From NCBI RefSeq assembly GCF_046736345.1, contig NZ_CP157210.1:1426001-1490000 (forward strand): a DNA stretch of 64,000 bases. The letters run 5' to 3'. The first letter of the stretch is position 1. Each line of letters begins with the position of its first letter. The DNA is from Hyphococcus formosus (GTDB taxonomy: Bacteria; Pseudomonadota; Alphaproteobacteria; Caulobacterales; Parvularculaceae). Below, piece by piece: positions 46,089 through 55,417 of the stretch. The notes beneath the pieces were generated by a model. The model had not been told where the DNA came from and did not search any database. It saw only the letters and a list, made by a program, of their open reading frames with translations. Position numbers and translations under genes: made by a program.

Positions 46089-48827
46089 TTAGAACTCGGC
46101 GCGGAGCCCAACGAATACTTTTCGACCAATCACATCATAATGCGTAGGATTGGTGGCAATATTGGCGATAAAATCACGGGGCACGACAGGCGGGTTGCGA
46201 TTCAGCACATTGTCGACACCGGCATAGGCCTCAATGCTCACCGATTCGCCGGCGACAACCTTATAGCGCACCGATACATCCCAATAAGCAACTGCGCCGA
46301 TATTGTTTTCTTCTGGGGCGAGTTGCTCAGGACCAAAGTTCGCGTCAAATACACCATCGCTGATATAGCGGACCTGACTAAACAGGCCCCATTTATCAGT
46401 ATCATAACTTATACTGATATTTGATCGGAAGTCCGGTGTGCCAAAAAAGGTTTGTGCACCCAACTCGCCGGCAACATCGGTGATGTTTTCACCGTCAGGC
46501 GAAATTTCTTTTCTTATAAGATAACTTCCCAGCGCTCTTAAATTTAGAGCGCCTGGCCCTATCTCTCTCACATAGTTAAGTTCGAAATCCAGACCCTCAA
46601 CCTTGAAAACACCGAGATTGAGAGATCGGTTTAGGACTTCGAGAATTGTTTGGTCGGAATCAAATGTAATCAAATCACAGAAGCTTTGATCAGCCTCAAA
46701 ACATTGATCTACAATAGATTGTGTACTGACCTCACCGATTGCATCCTCGAGGTCGATTAAATACCAATCTAGTGATGCACTGAAGCCCCAATCAGAACTA
46801 TATACAACCCCGGCAGTTGTCGTTAGCGCGCGTTCTTCGGCGAGTCCGGTATTGCCAGTACGGGGTGCCGCAATAAAATCGCGATTGCCGGTAAAAGGAT
46901 TGTCTACATCGGCAAAAACCAAAAGCGTGTCGAGGAAATTTTCACCAATATTCGGCGCGCGAATATCGCTAGATACGGTAGCGCGGAAACGAATGGGCTC
47001 GACTGGCGAGTAATTCAGACCCGCTTTCCAGGTCACAATTCCGCCAACAGTGTTATAGTCTGTATATCTGCCCGCAAGGTTTATATCTAACGCTTGCTTC
47101 CCGCTGATGAGCGGCACCGCCAGTTCGCCGAAGACCTCTGTGACATTGATCTTACCGTCCAGAGGCTGCGCGTTGACGATCAGAAACGCTTCATTGTCAT
47201 TGAGATCGTTTACTGTGCGATTTAGCGTCTCGCGGCGATGCTCTAGCCCCATTGATGTCATCACAGGACCAGCCCACCCTTGAATCAACTCTCCCTCGAC
47301 AAAACCACCGACCGAGAATTGTGTCACTTTGGTATCAGAAATGCCGTCCGCCGTTATGTAATCAAGAGATTCCGAATTCGGCGAACCTTGCCCAAAAAGA
47401 TTAATCGGTACACATCCTGGCGCTCCTTCCGCACCGTTAGCGTTCGCACGGCAAACGATTTCACCTACGGATGGATCGAAGACACTATCTGCGGCACGGT
47501 AAAGATTTGCTGGAATTAAATTGCTGGGCTGATCATTTGAAAAATGAGTCTCGCCATACTGTATCGATGTTTCCCAACGCCACCGATCATTGAAATCACC
47601 ACGGGCACCGGTCACAAAACGCATCATCTCATTTTTCGAGACCGATGTGATGGTCGGGATCTCGTTGAAGGTTCTGAATAACGCAAAAGGTGTGTTTAGC
47701 GCCGCAATGTCTGCCGGGAGATAGGGATTGTCAGGTTGAATAGGTACGCCGAATGCAAACGCGTCAATTAGCGGCCCTCGGCTTTCTGTGTGTGCATATC
47801 CAGCCTCGACAAAAAGCTGGAGCTGCTGTGACACTTCAAAATTCCCAGTGATTGTCCCGTTATAACGCTCTACGGGCACAGCGAGCGCGACATGATCACC
47901 CAAAGTCGATCCGCTGCCCCCGACCATCAGATTGCCGCCAATTTGCCCAAGCGCACGCGGTCCATAAGCACCACCCGGAGAAAATTCCAAATTGGAGACC
48001 GGACTCGACCCTGGCAAAGTCACGCCATTCGGAGACGCTAGAAATAAGCGCGTGTTATCACGAATTATGTATTGCGGAATACCGTCATTCGGCCCTGTAT
48101 CAGCAGGATTTTGCAATAGGCCCGGGCGCTGCAACGCCCAATCACGACGCTTAGACTCCGACACGCCACCATTATCATTGTAATCGAAAGCTACCAGTAC
48201 GTGACCACGGTCATCACTAAAACGACCACCCCACGCAGCAGCGAGTTTTAAGTCCGAGGCGTCACCCTTTAGGGATGCTCCATATTGGACATTTAGCTTT
48301 GCTCCCTCAAGCGTATCATCATAAATCAAATTAACGACACCGGACACAGCATCAGACCCCCATGCGGCGGACGCGCCACCGGTAACGACTTCGACTCGTT
48401 TCACTGCAAGAGAGGGAAAGGCATTTAGATCAACATTGCCAAATTCATTAAAAGCAGGAACCCGGCGGCCGTTCACCAGAACCAGATTGCGATTAACGCC
48501 CAATCCGCGTAAATCCACAGCGTTCACACCATTCAATCGACTATTCAATACAGTCGATGTCGAAGTGGCGGATCCGGTAAAGGCCGGCGATTCGTTAATG
48601 ATGTTTGCTATATTCGTCGTCCCGCGCGCCTTTATCTGGTTTTCACCAAGCACCGTTACCGGTGTCGGTGCCATAAATCCGTCGGTCCGAATACGTGACG
48701 CGGTCACTGTAATCTCGTCTTCTTCCGCAGCCGCAAATTGTTCATGTTGCGCTTGCGCCGCGCCCAACAACAACGCCGCACTCGAGGTGCCTATTCTGAG
48801 AACATTTTTTATTAACTGAGATGCCAT
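46089..48827 (-). CDS. TonB-dependent outer-membrane receptor
   Basis: This 912-residue receptor has a signal peptide ending AAQAQ, a TonB box EDEITVTASRI and a plug with VDLRGLGVNRNLVLVNGRRV and VEVVTGGASAAWGSDAVSGV. The latter is the long-loop plug type typical of peptide- or glycan-related TBDRs in alphaproteobacteria and Xanthomonads. It has a large barrel ending VFVGLRAEF. No STN domain is present, so it does not signal itself. It lies 304 bp downstream of the STN-TBDR and 110 bp upstream of the esterase-to-YkvI series. It is thus the probable bulk importer of the compound degraded there. Confidence 0.93.
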   Translation of the reverse strand: MASQLIKNVLRIGTSSAALLLGAAQAQHEQFAAAEEDEITVTASRIRTDGFMAPTPVTVLGENQIKARGTTNIANIINESPAFTGSATSTSTVLNSRLNGVNAVDLRGLGVNRNLVLVNGRRVPAFNEFGNVDLNAFPSLAVKRVEVVTGGASAAWGSDAVSGVVNLIYDDTLEGAKLNVQYGASLKGDASDLKLAAAWGGRFSDDRGHVLVAFDYNDNGGVSESKRRDWALQRPGLLQNPADTGPNDGIPQYIIRDNTRLFLASPNGVTLPGSSPVSNLEFSPGGAYGPRALGQIGGNLMVGGSGSTLGDHVALAVPVERYNGTITGNFEVSQQLQLFVEAGYAHTESRGPLIDAFAFGVPIQPDNPYLPADIAALNTPFALFRTFNEIPTITSVSKNEMMRFVTGARGDFNDRWRWETSIQYGETHFSNDQPSNLIPANLYRAADSVFDPSVGEIVCRANANGAEGAPGCVPINLFGQGSPNSESLDYITADGISDTKVTQFSVGGFVEGELIQGWAGPVMTSMGLEHRRETLNRTVNDLNDNEAFLIVNAQPLDGKINVTEVFGELAVPLISGKQALDINLAGRYTDYNTVGGIVTWKAGLNYSPVEPIRFRATVSSDIRAPNIGENFLDTLLVFADVDNPFTGNRDFIAAPRTGNTGLAEERALTTTAGVVYSSDWGFSASLDWYLIDLEDAIGEVSTQSIVDQCFEADQSFCDLITFDSDQTILEVLNRSLNLGVFKVEGLDFELNYVREIGPGALNLRALGSYLIRKEISPDGENITDVAGELGAQTFFGTPDFRSNISISYDTDKWGLFSQVRYISDGVFDANFGPEQLAPEENNIGAVAYWDVSVRYKVVAGESVSIEAYAGVDNVLNRNPPVVPRDFIANIATNPTHYDVIGRKVFVGLRAEF

Positions 48828-49131
48828 TTCCTATACCCACTTCACTATTTTTTACCGTCGCTATTGCCGCATTAGGTGGTACAAATCACGAAATTTAGAA
48901 CGTAGATTTTTGCGTCAATCACATACCGTTTGTATGCTGATTTTCTAATTGTTGCGGCACGCATGCATGAAACAAAAGCCAAACGTAAGGAGTTTGTCGC
49001 TCCGTATCTCGACATTAGTTCTGTCTGTTATTTCGAGAGTTATTTCGAGAGATATTTCGACCACATTGGGGCCGAGACTAGGGCTTGAAGCGCCGCACTC
49101 AATCAAGAGCGCGGCACATCTTCTATGGAGG
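48828..49131. other. Upstream region of TBDR with short tandem repeats
   Basis: This 304-bp gap must hold the receptor promoter. It has three tandem 12-bp units at 49028-49063 (TTATTTCGAGAG twice, then ATATTTCGACCA), about 200 bp before the start codon. No gene is visible. Confidence 0.45.
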
Positions 49132-51705
49132 TTAGAATCGATAACCGAGCTGTAAACCCACCGTGCGCGGTCGCAAACGCCAACCTCGATCGAGGAAGAA
49201 ACTCACGGTTACATCCTCTTCATTTGTGAGGTTGTCCGCAAACACTCGAATATCGAATTTATCGAATTCGACGCCCGCGTTTAAATCCAGTCGAATATAG
49301 TCACCAGACTGAGTGGGGATCGCATTGCCGGTCGAGAATCCGCCAACATAAGTGATATCTGCTCGGAAATATGACTTTTTGCCGTATAAATCGAAGTCAT
49401 ATTGTAGCCCGGCATAACCGTTGAAATCTGGCGACATCGGCAACCGATCACCAACTTGGCCGACAAGCGCATTCTTGAACTCAGCGTCGACATAAGACCC
49501 AGACAACTGAAGGTGGAGCCCTTCCGTAAGCTGAATACCAGTTTCTATTTCAACACCTTGTGACCGCGCTTTTCCGCCATTGATCGTCGCGTTACAAACG
49601 GGATTATCGCCCAGAATTCCAACCGGAATATCGTCCCAGTCAATTCGATAAACCGCGGTATTTAAAACCACTCTATTATCAAATAGGCTGAATTTTCCGC
49701 CAACTTCGATGTTCTCTGTTGTGTCTGACTGTAATTGCGATGTGCCGAGCGGAAGATCCGTAAAGTCTAACAGCCCATTATTGTCGGTATCACAAACACT
49801 CGGCGATGGAACTGCCGCGCCAAATCCCAATCGAAAACCTTGAGACCACAAGCCATAAATCAACGCATCTTCATTGGGTTTAATATCTACCCCGGCTTTA
49901 AAACGCGTACCGCTTTCCGATGTAGATAGATCAGCTGACCCCGCAGCGAGCACACCAGACTCACTAATAACGTCCCGGCGTTCGTAATCGAACCAGCGTC
50001 CGCCGGCGGTGAATTTCAGCCAATCGGTGGCCTCAAACGTAGCCTCGCCGAACACCGCCACTTGCTCGATCGTGGCGACGCTATTGATAATTCTCAGATC
50101 AGGACTGCCAAACGGATTTAAGGAAGGATCTTCGCCAGTCCAACGCCAGCAGCAATTCTCAGGAGATTCAAAATCCTCGTAATAGAACCCTGTCGTCACT
50201 TGGAGCGGACCAGAGAATTGAGAGGTAAAGCGAAGCTCTTCAATCCAACCCTCTTTTTTGCGGTCGCTAAAGCCAACGGCCGCCCACCCTATGACACGGC
50301 CTAAGTCTGAAGAATCCGCAGTTTGTCCTACAATGCGAGACGTAGACGAAGTTACGACGCCCCAATCCAGGTCATAATTTGCGACCAGATTATAGATTTG
50401 GAGATCATCCGACTTGAACTCCTTGCCCGTATTAAGCGCCGAAGCGTTGTATCCACCAAGGGAAATTTTTACTTCATTTCGGCCGATTTCATTGAGCTTC
50501 TGATAAGCGGCCATGAAGCTAAGATCAAATTTATCCGATGGCTTCCACAATACTGTTCCGCGTACGCCTGTATAATTATGGCCGCCCATGCCTTGGTGAA
50601 GCGCGACCGGCGCACCGGTAGCTGCAGCACGCGCTTCGATCTCGTCATCACTCACAAGATTAACGTACCCGGCATTTTCGAACCGGTAACCGACCACACG
50701 AAAGGCGAGTTCGTCCTGAATAAGCGGGAGGTTTAATACCGCCGTAACATTGCCGTTACTGCCGTTCGCGCCTTCGGTTCTCGAATACTCAGCTGTTACC
50801 TTACCTTCGACTTTACTTAAATTCGGCGCATTAGGAATATTTCTAACGGCCCCACTCATTGCACCGCCGCCATAAAGCGTACCTTGTGGCCCGCGCAGTA
50901 TTTCGATGCGCTCCATGTCTACTAATTTTATATCCGTAGACGTTGAAATGATCGGATTAGAGAGCGGCACCTCACCAAAATATGTGCCTACGGTAGAACG
51001 CTCCGCAAAACCGAGAGCAATACCACGAATGACAACTTGGTTGTTGCCAACGCCACGATCTAGGAAATTTACGCCTGGCACCGCATTCAGATAATCATCC
51101 ATACTCACGAGTGACTTGTTCTGAATTTCTTCCCTGCCCAAGGCCGTAATACTTGACGGCGTATCTTGCAGACTGGTCGCGCGCTTCGTTGCCGTCACGA
51201 TTATTTCATCATTCTCAAGATCGCGATCACTCTGTGCGTTCGCCACATCTGCATATGCGACACTCGCCCCAGCGCCGAACAAGAAACTGCTGACTCTCAG
51301 CAAAAGTGATTTTTTCAATTTAGAACTCGACATTTTGTCCTCCCGCTCCTTTTTATTGCCCCTTAGCGAAACCGTGACGGTTCCACTCTGCGTAAGGCCG
51401 GCGGAAAACTTCGTGTCGCGAAACATGATGTTGAGTGCTTCGCATAGCGTATAAGAACCATCCACCCGATTAACCTCGGATGTGTGAGCAAGGTCGTAAG
51501 GGTAAATCAATTGAACGTTGCCTTGTTGCACAAGGCGACTAACGGCTTCACTCAAGGTTGAAGCAGCAATGTCAAATTCAATTATCTCGGAGGGACAAGC
51601 TGCATTGGCAGTACCTATCCATTGGCAATATAGTATTGCCGCGATTGAACACTGCGCAATTCTTTGATTAGATACTCGTCCCCAGCCTCTTACGATCCGG
51701 CCCAA
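49132..51705 (-). CDS. STN-domain TonB-dependent receptor/transducer
   Basis: This 857-residue receptor starts with a signal peptide (about 1-35, ending GTANAA). The STN domain follows (about 40-115: IEFDIAASTLSEAVSRLVQQ). A linker (NKKEREDK) leads to a second signal-peptide-like segment (residues 125-160, ending YADVANAQ). Then come the TonB box DEIIVTATKRATSLQ, the plug (VVIRGIALGFAE, ILRGPQGTLYGGGAMSGAVR) and a barrel ending LRPRTVGLQLGYRF. The internal ATG at 51333 has AAAAAGGAG and GGGAGGACAAA directly before it, a near-perfect ribosome-binding site, so a shorter receptor without STN may also be made. FecR and sigma genes lie just upstream. A candidate ECF promoter is at 51743-51768. Confidence 0.92.
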   Translation of the reverse strand: MGRIVRGWGRVSNQRIAQCSIAAILYCQWIGTANAACPSEIIEFDIAASTLSEAVSRLVQQGNVQLIYPYDLAHTSEVNRVDGSYTLCEALNIMFRDTKFSAGLTQSGTVTVSLRGNKKEREDKMSSSKLKKSLLLRVSSFLFGAGASVAYADVANAQSDRDLENDEIIVTATKRATSLQDTPSSITALGREEIQNKSLVSMDDYLNAVPGVNFLDRGVGNNQVVIRGIALGFAERSTVGTYFGEVPLSNPIISTSTDIKLVDMERIEILRGPQGTLYGGGAMSGAVRNIPNAPNLSKVEGKVTAEYSRTEGANGSNGNVTAVLNLPLIQDELAFRVVGYRFENAGYVNLVSDDEIEARAAATGAPVALHQGMGGHNYTGVRGTVLWKPSDKFDLSFMAAYQKLNEIGRNEVKISLGGYNASALNTGKEFKSDDLQIYNLVANYDLDWGVVTSSTSRIVGQTADSSDLGRVIGWAAVGFSDRKKEGWIEELRFTSQFSGPLQVTTGFYYEDFESPENCCWRWTGEDPSLNPFGSPDLRIINSVATIEQVAVFGEATFEATDWLKFTAGGRWFDYERRDVISESGVLAAGSADLSTSESGTRFKAGVDIKPNEDALIYGLWSQGFRLGFGAAVPSPSVCDTDNNGLLDFTDLPLGTSQLQSDTTENIEVGGKFSLFDNRVVLNTAVYRIDWDDIPVGILGDNPVCNATINGGKARSQGVEIETGIQLTEGLHLQLSGSYVDAEFKNALVGQVGDRLPMSPDFNGYAGLQYDFDLYGKKSYFRADITYVGGFSTGNAIPTQSGDYIRLDLNAGVEFDKFDIRVFADNLTNEEDVTVSFFLDRGWRLRPRTVGLQLGYRF

Positions 51706-51742
51706 TGATTTCCATCCACTTCGCTCTTCTCATCGGCCTAGA

Positions 51743-51768
51743 CGTAAGACCGATGTAAATTCAAAATC
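51743..51768 (-). promoter_or_regulatory. Candidate FecI-type ECF promoter for STN-TBDR
   Basis: GGATTT, 14 bases and TCTTAC on the minus strand, 38 bases ahead of the receptor start. The layout and surrounding bases (TTT, GTC, GGCCG) agree with the site before the 12606-15368 receptor, suggesting that related FecI factors read both. Confidence 0.45.
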
Positions 51769-51966
51769 CGCACCCGCTTCTTCAAAAAAAATTATTTTTT
51801 CTCAAAAACAGTGGATGCTAATAATTGATCTGGCGGAAGAAAGTAGGACTTCGAAAAATAATATCCACATAAATAGTACACTGACGAATGGGTCGGAAGC
51901 CGCGAATTGAAAATGTTGCGATTTAAATTTTTGCGCGGACCAAATCCACAATCAGCATAGAAATGC

Positions 51967-53040
51967 TCAAGTCTCTCTTCTTAGGCGCGCGCGATTTCCG
52001 TCAATGCGTTCCACCTTGATGTCGAAAGTTTCTTCCAACGCCTCAAGCAGCCCCTCCACTTCACCCACCTTAAAATACCCCCCGATCGGAACCTTATTAA
52101 GACTAGGTTCTGCCACTTCGATTTGGAAATCGGTATATCGACTGACTTCTCCGATCACCTCTGACAATGGCTCGCCTGCAAAAGCAAGCATTCCATGCCG
52201 CCATGCCAGCTTGCGATTGATCTCCGCTTCCGTCATCGGCGCGACATAATCAAGCTTGTCGCGATTAAAACGAGCATGATCACCCGCGGCAATTTCTGTC
52301 AGCGGTACTTTTTCGTTAGGTACCCGCACCCGCTCGCTTACAGCCCCACTCGCCGGCTCGGCAACAGGCTCCGGTTTTGCGATGAGCTCTACACGTCCTT
52401 CCGATACAAAAACTTCCACATCATCGTCATGGACCTGAACAGAAAACGCCGTACCGATCGCCCGCACAATACCGTCACCCGCATAAACCGAGAATTGTCG
52501 CTTCGGATTTGATGCAACATCAAAATGCGCCTCGCCTTTTAAAAGATACACATTTCGCGCATCACGGGTAATCTGAACGTTAATTTCGCTATCGGTGTTT
52601 ATGGTCACAGTCGACCCGTCAATAAGTTGAACGGTCTGCTGCCTACCCAGAGCCGTTTGAAAATATTCAGATTGCGTTGGGTTTCGAAGGTTTAAAAATA
52701 TTTGAAAAGAACCAAGCCCGGCAAGAATAGCCACCGACGCCGCTATGCCAAAAACAACACGCCGCGTCGGCCGAGTTTTCAGCCGCAGAATGTTTCGGTT
52801 CTCTGGATTATCAGGGACTTCGAGATAATTCAGCTCTTCCAGAATATCTAAATCACCCCACAATCCCGACAGGCGTTCAAATTCTTCTTCATGCGCATGA
52901 CTACTCTTTAGCCATTGCGATAATTCATCACGCATGTCAGGCGTCATTTCGCGCGATTCCACGCGCGCGAACCAATTCGCAGCTTCCGCCCTGATCTCGT
53001 CGCGATCAGGAAACTCTACTACCTTGCCGGAATCGCTCAT
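51967..53040 (-). CDS. FecR-type anti-sigma/sigma-regulator
   Basis: This 357-residue inner-membrane protein has the same order as the 15473 paralogue. A cytoplasmic DUF4880-type start (AANWFARVESREMTPDMRDE) is followed by one helix (about 93-112, VVFGIAASVAILAGLGSF), a FecR domain (ALGRQQTVQLIDGSTVTINT, GEAHFDVAS) and a C-terminal DUF4974-type domain (FAGEPLSEVIGEVSRYTDFQ). An acidic and Pro-rich insert near 235-255 is unlike the paralogue. ATG overlaps the sigma stop by 4 bases. It is 261 bp upstream of its receptor. Confidence 0.92.
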   Translation of the reverse strand: MSDSGKVVEFPDRDEIRAEAANWFARVESREMTPDMRDELSQWLKSSHAHEEEFERLSGLWGDLDILEELNYLEVPDNPENRNILRLKTRPTRRVVFGIAASVAILAGLGSFQIFLNLRNPTQSEYFQTALGRQQTVQLIDGSTVTINTDSEINVQITRDARNVYLLKGEAHFDVASNPKRQFSVYAGDGIVRAIGTAFSVQVHDDDVEVFVSEGRVELIAKPEPVAEPASGAVSERVRVPNEKVPLTEIAAGDHARFNRDKLDYVAPMTEAEINRKLAWRHGMLAFAGEPLSEVIGEVSRYTDFQIEVAEPSLNKVPIGGYFKVGEVEGLLEALEETFDIKVERIDGNRARLRRET

Positions 53041-53630
53041 TGCCTTTTTTCTTTTATCTTAGTTACCGATCGAATATTCTGCTTCTTGGAGCGCACTAAC
53101 GAAGTCCGCCCAAAATCAGCCGGTCCATAGCCGCGTTCAACAAGATAATCGCTGCATTTCAGCAGACCCAACGCAACATGCTTCTCCACCGCACTGATTG
53201 AAATACTCAGTTGCGCGGCAATATCCTTGTTTTTCATTCCATAGAGTTTTCGCATAATAAACACACGCCGACACTGGGTCGGCAATTGCGCGACCGCCTC
53301 GGAGAACAGCGTTAATTTCTGCCGCGACTCTAACTCTTCTTCCGCGCCGACCTGCCTTTCGTCATGTAAGACTGATGGGACGCTAAAATCCTCAAGGTAA
53401 TCGGTCGTAGAATTTGATTTTTTCGCGATTTCACTTAGCGCAAGGTTCTTGGCAACGGTGAAAATGAACGATTTCGGCGACTCTATTTCCTGCCGGGCCT
53501 CGGCAGCAAAACTGCGCAAGAAAGCATCTTGCGCGATATCCTCAATATCATCTGCCCGCGAGAGAAACTTTGACAAAAAACGCTTCAGCGCCTCCTGATG
53601 TTCCAAATATGCCTTTAATATCGGGCTCAT
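53037..53630 (-). CDS. ECF RNA polymerase sigma factor, FecI-like
   Basis: This 197-residue sigma factor has region 2 (FLSRADDIEDIAQDAFLRSF) and region 4 (VAQLPTQCRRVFIMRKLYGM, KDIAAQLSISISAVEKHVAL). It is paralogous to the factor at 16503, down to the YLEDF stretch between the regions. It is coupled to FecR by ATGA overlap. The likely target is the promoter at 51743. Transcription of the D-amino-acid operon may also depend on it if the message runs through the receptor genes. Confidence 0.92.
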   Translation of the reverse strand: MSPILKAYLEHQEALKRFLSKFLSRADDIEDIAQDAFLRSFAAEARQEIESPKSFIFTVAKNLALSEIAKKSNSTTDYLEDFSVPSVLHDERQVGAEEELESRQKLTLFSEAVAQLPTQCRRVFIMRKLYGMKNKDIAAQLSISISAVEKHVALGLLKCSDYLVERGYGPADFGRTSLVRSKKQNIRSVTKIKEKRQ

Positions 53631-53802
53631 TATCTCTCGGATCCTAGAAACGAAATTTGGAGCCTATCATAAAATTTTCACAATCTGAATAGTACACCTG
53701 TCGTCGCACGCTGACAAACCTACCACACTCTCCGATGTCCAGAAATGAGATTGACCGTAGAATGAGCGCTACGAAACCTGTCAGTGCACATCTCTTTTGA
53801 CC

Positions 53803-55314
53803 TCAAGCAGACACCCAACACCCATGAAAACTGAGCGGCGCAACATGTTCTAGCCAAATTTTCGCAACGGGCCCCTGCGCTATACTCGACGTTTCAAAAA
53901 CCGCGAAGAATGATTGTGCCCGGTGCCCATCAAGACATTGAGCGATTAACCAACCTTTGTCGGCGATGCCGTCCGGATGGGGCACAAAGATGGGCTCACC
54001 AACATGCGCATGATCGCCAAAATGGAAATTATCATGTGTGCCGGATTCAAAATCGACTCGTTTAACGCCCGCATTCAGCCCGCCAAGCCCGCCCGAACTG
54101 AAATACCCATAACGGTGCTTTTGCAAAGAAAATTGCGGATCTAGTATCGGAAACTCGTGATTGCCGGCGTCAACAATCTCTTCTCGGAGACGCCGTTTCT
54201 GGACTTCGATATGATATCGCCGAACTTTTCCGGGCACCTGCGCCTGCCCCATTTTACCGCTCATCATCGTTTTCAACATCGGGTTCGGTCCAATGAAATG
54301 GTCTGGCACATCGAACCCAACAAAGTCGGCAATTACATTCTCCCCGATCTGATAGGCGTTTAACGCGTGCCACATAAACGCGGCTGGCGCGTCCAAGTAA
54401 ATCGGCGCGCCACCCTCTCGGGGGCACAACGCGATGAGGTTACCTTTCTCCGGTCGCCACTTTAGGGATTCAGCAATACTGCGGGTCCCCAAGAGAAAGC
54501 CCGCAGGCGAGAACTCTGCCGGGTGCAACACAAATATAAAGTATTTTTCTGTAACTAGAAAATCGTGAAAATATATACTCCTCGGACATTCAAAACGGTG
54601 CGTACGCTTTAATTTTCCGTCCTCTGAATAAACGAACGCAAAATTCTCGGGCTTTCTACCAAAGCCTTGTCCAGGGATGATCCACTCTCGCCGACGCGGA
54701 TCGAACTTTGCGTGTGCCTTATTGTTCGATCCCTGCGTTTCACCGCCAATCCATAACGCAGATTCCGTATTTAGCGTTTCCTCGTTTATTCGAAATCCCG
54801 GATTTACTTCATCGAGTGCAATGATTTTGTCCCCAATCGGATAAACCATGACACCTGCTTGGCTTAAGATCTCACCGCCGCCGAAATTATTCCAAACGCC
54901 GCCCGGACGCCGGGTTGTCCATGTTGAATATAGAAATTGTCCCGCATTTTCTTCAGCAATAAACTTTGGAGTTTTGACAAAGGCGTTCTTGTAGAGCGCC
55001 GTGCCATCAGCGATTTGCAATTGCTGTATTAGCCCATCCCCATCGACGGCATAAGCTTTACGGAAACCATCTCGCTCGTAGAGCCCTCCACCATTCCGGT
55101 AGAGCGTACCCATGAGCGCTTGCGGCAACTGGCCTTCGATACGGGCCGAATAATCGCGCCCACCCCGCTCGGATTGAACCAACAGTGACATCCATCCCGC
55201 GGAGTCATCCTCGGCTGCAAAATTGGTGGCCGCGGGCCCGCCCCGATCACATCCGACAACAAGCGCAGCACCGCCCTGCACAATTGCCCTGCGGCTTAGA
55301 TTCACGTCGCTCAT
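53803..55314 (-). CDS. Carotenoid oxygenase (retinal pigment epithelium protein family)
   Basis: This 503-residue non-heme iron enzyme oxidatively cleaves a carotenoid or a stilbene/lignin-type double bond. All four iron His are visible: AHAKFDP near 201, YFHDF near 250, MWHALNAY near 316 and SFHGCW near 497. Typical stretches are GTLYRNGGGLYERDG and YAVDGDG. The N-terminus has a twin-arginine-like LSRRAIVQGGAALVVGC with a lipobox-like VVGC, so it may be exported as a lipoprotein, unusual for this family. It is divergent from a TetR gene across a perfect inverted repeat, which should regulate it. Confidence 0.9.
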   Translation of the reverse strand: MSDVNLSRRAIVQGGAALVVGCDRGGPAATNFAAEDDSAGWMSLLVQSERGGRDYSARIEGQLPQALMGTLYRNGGGLYERDGFRKAYAVDGDGLIQQLQIADGTALYKNAFVKTPKFIAEENAGQFLYSTWTTRRPGGVWNNFGGGEILSQAGVMVYPIGDKIIALDEVNPGFRINEETLNTESALWIGGETQGSNNKAHAKFDPRRREWIIPGQGFGRKPENFAFVYSEDGKLKRTHRFECPRSIYFHDFLVTEKYFIFVLHPAEFSPAGFLLGTRSIAESLKWRPEKGNLIALCPREGGAPIYLDAPAAFMWHALNAYQIGENVIADFVGFDVPDHFIGPNPMLKTMMSGKMGQAQVPGKVRRYHIEVQKRRLREEIVDAGNHEFPILDPQFSLQKHRYGYFSSGGLGGLNAGVKRVDFESGTHDNFHFGDHAHVGEPIFVPHPDGIADKGWLIAQCLDGHRAQSFFAVFETSSIAQGPVAKIWLEHVAPLSFHGCWVSA

Positions 55315-55328
55315 GCGCAGCTCTCCCG

Positions 55329-55369
55329 AATTACTAGCTATCTTTACACCGTTAAGATAGCTAGTAATT
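55329..55369. promoter_or_regulatory. Perfect 16-bp inverted repeat, TetR operator candidate
   Basis: AATTACTAGCTATCTT and AAGATAGCTAGTAATT are exact reverse complements with a 9-nt spacer. They lie between the divergent carotenoid oxygenase and TetR starts. A further half-site AAGATAGCT is at 55380-55388, 26 bp on. The repeat overlaps both likely promoters, so the TetR protein probably represses its neighbour and itself. Confidence 0.75.
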
Positions 55370-55417
55370 GAACACTGTCAAGATAGCTTGCTCAAACGGA
55401 CCGACCACTGTACACCC

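Noticed and set aside
49028..49063. Short repeats considered as CRISPR-like
   Set aside because: Units are only 12 bp, directly abutting with no spacers, and no cas gene is present in the window.
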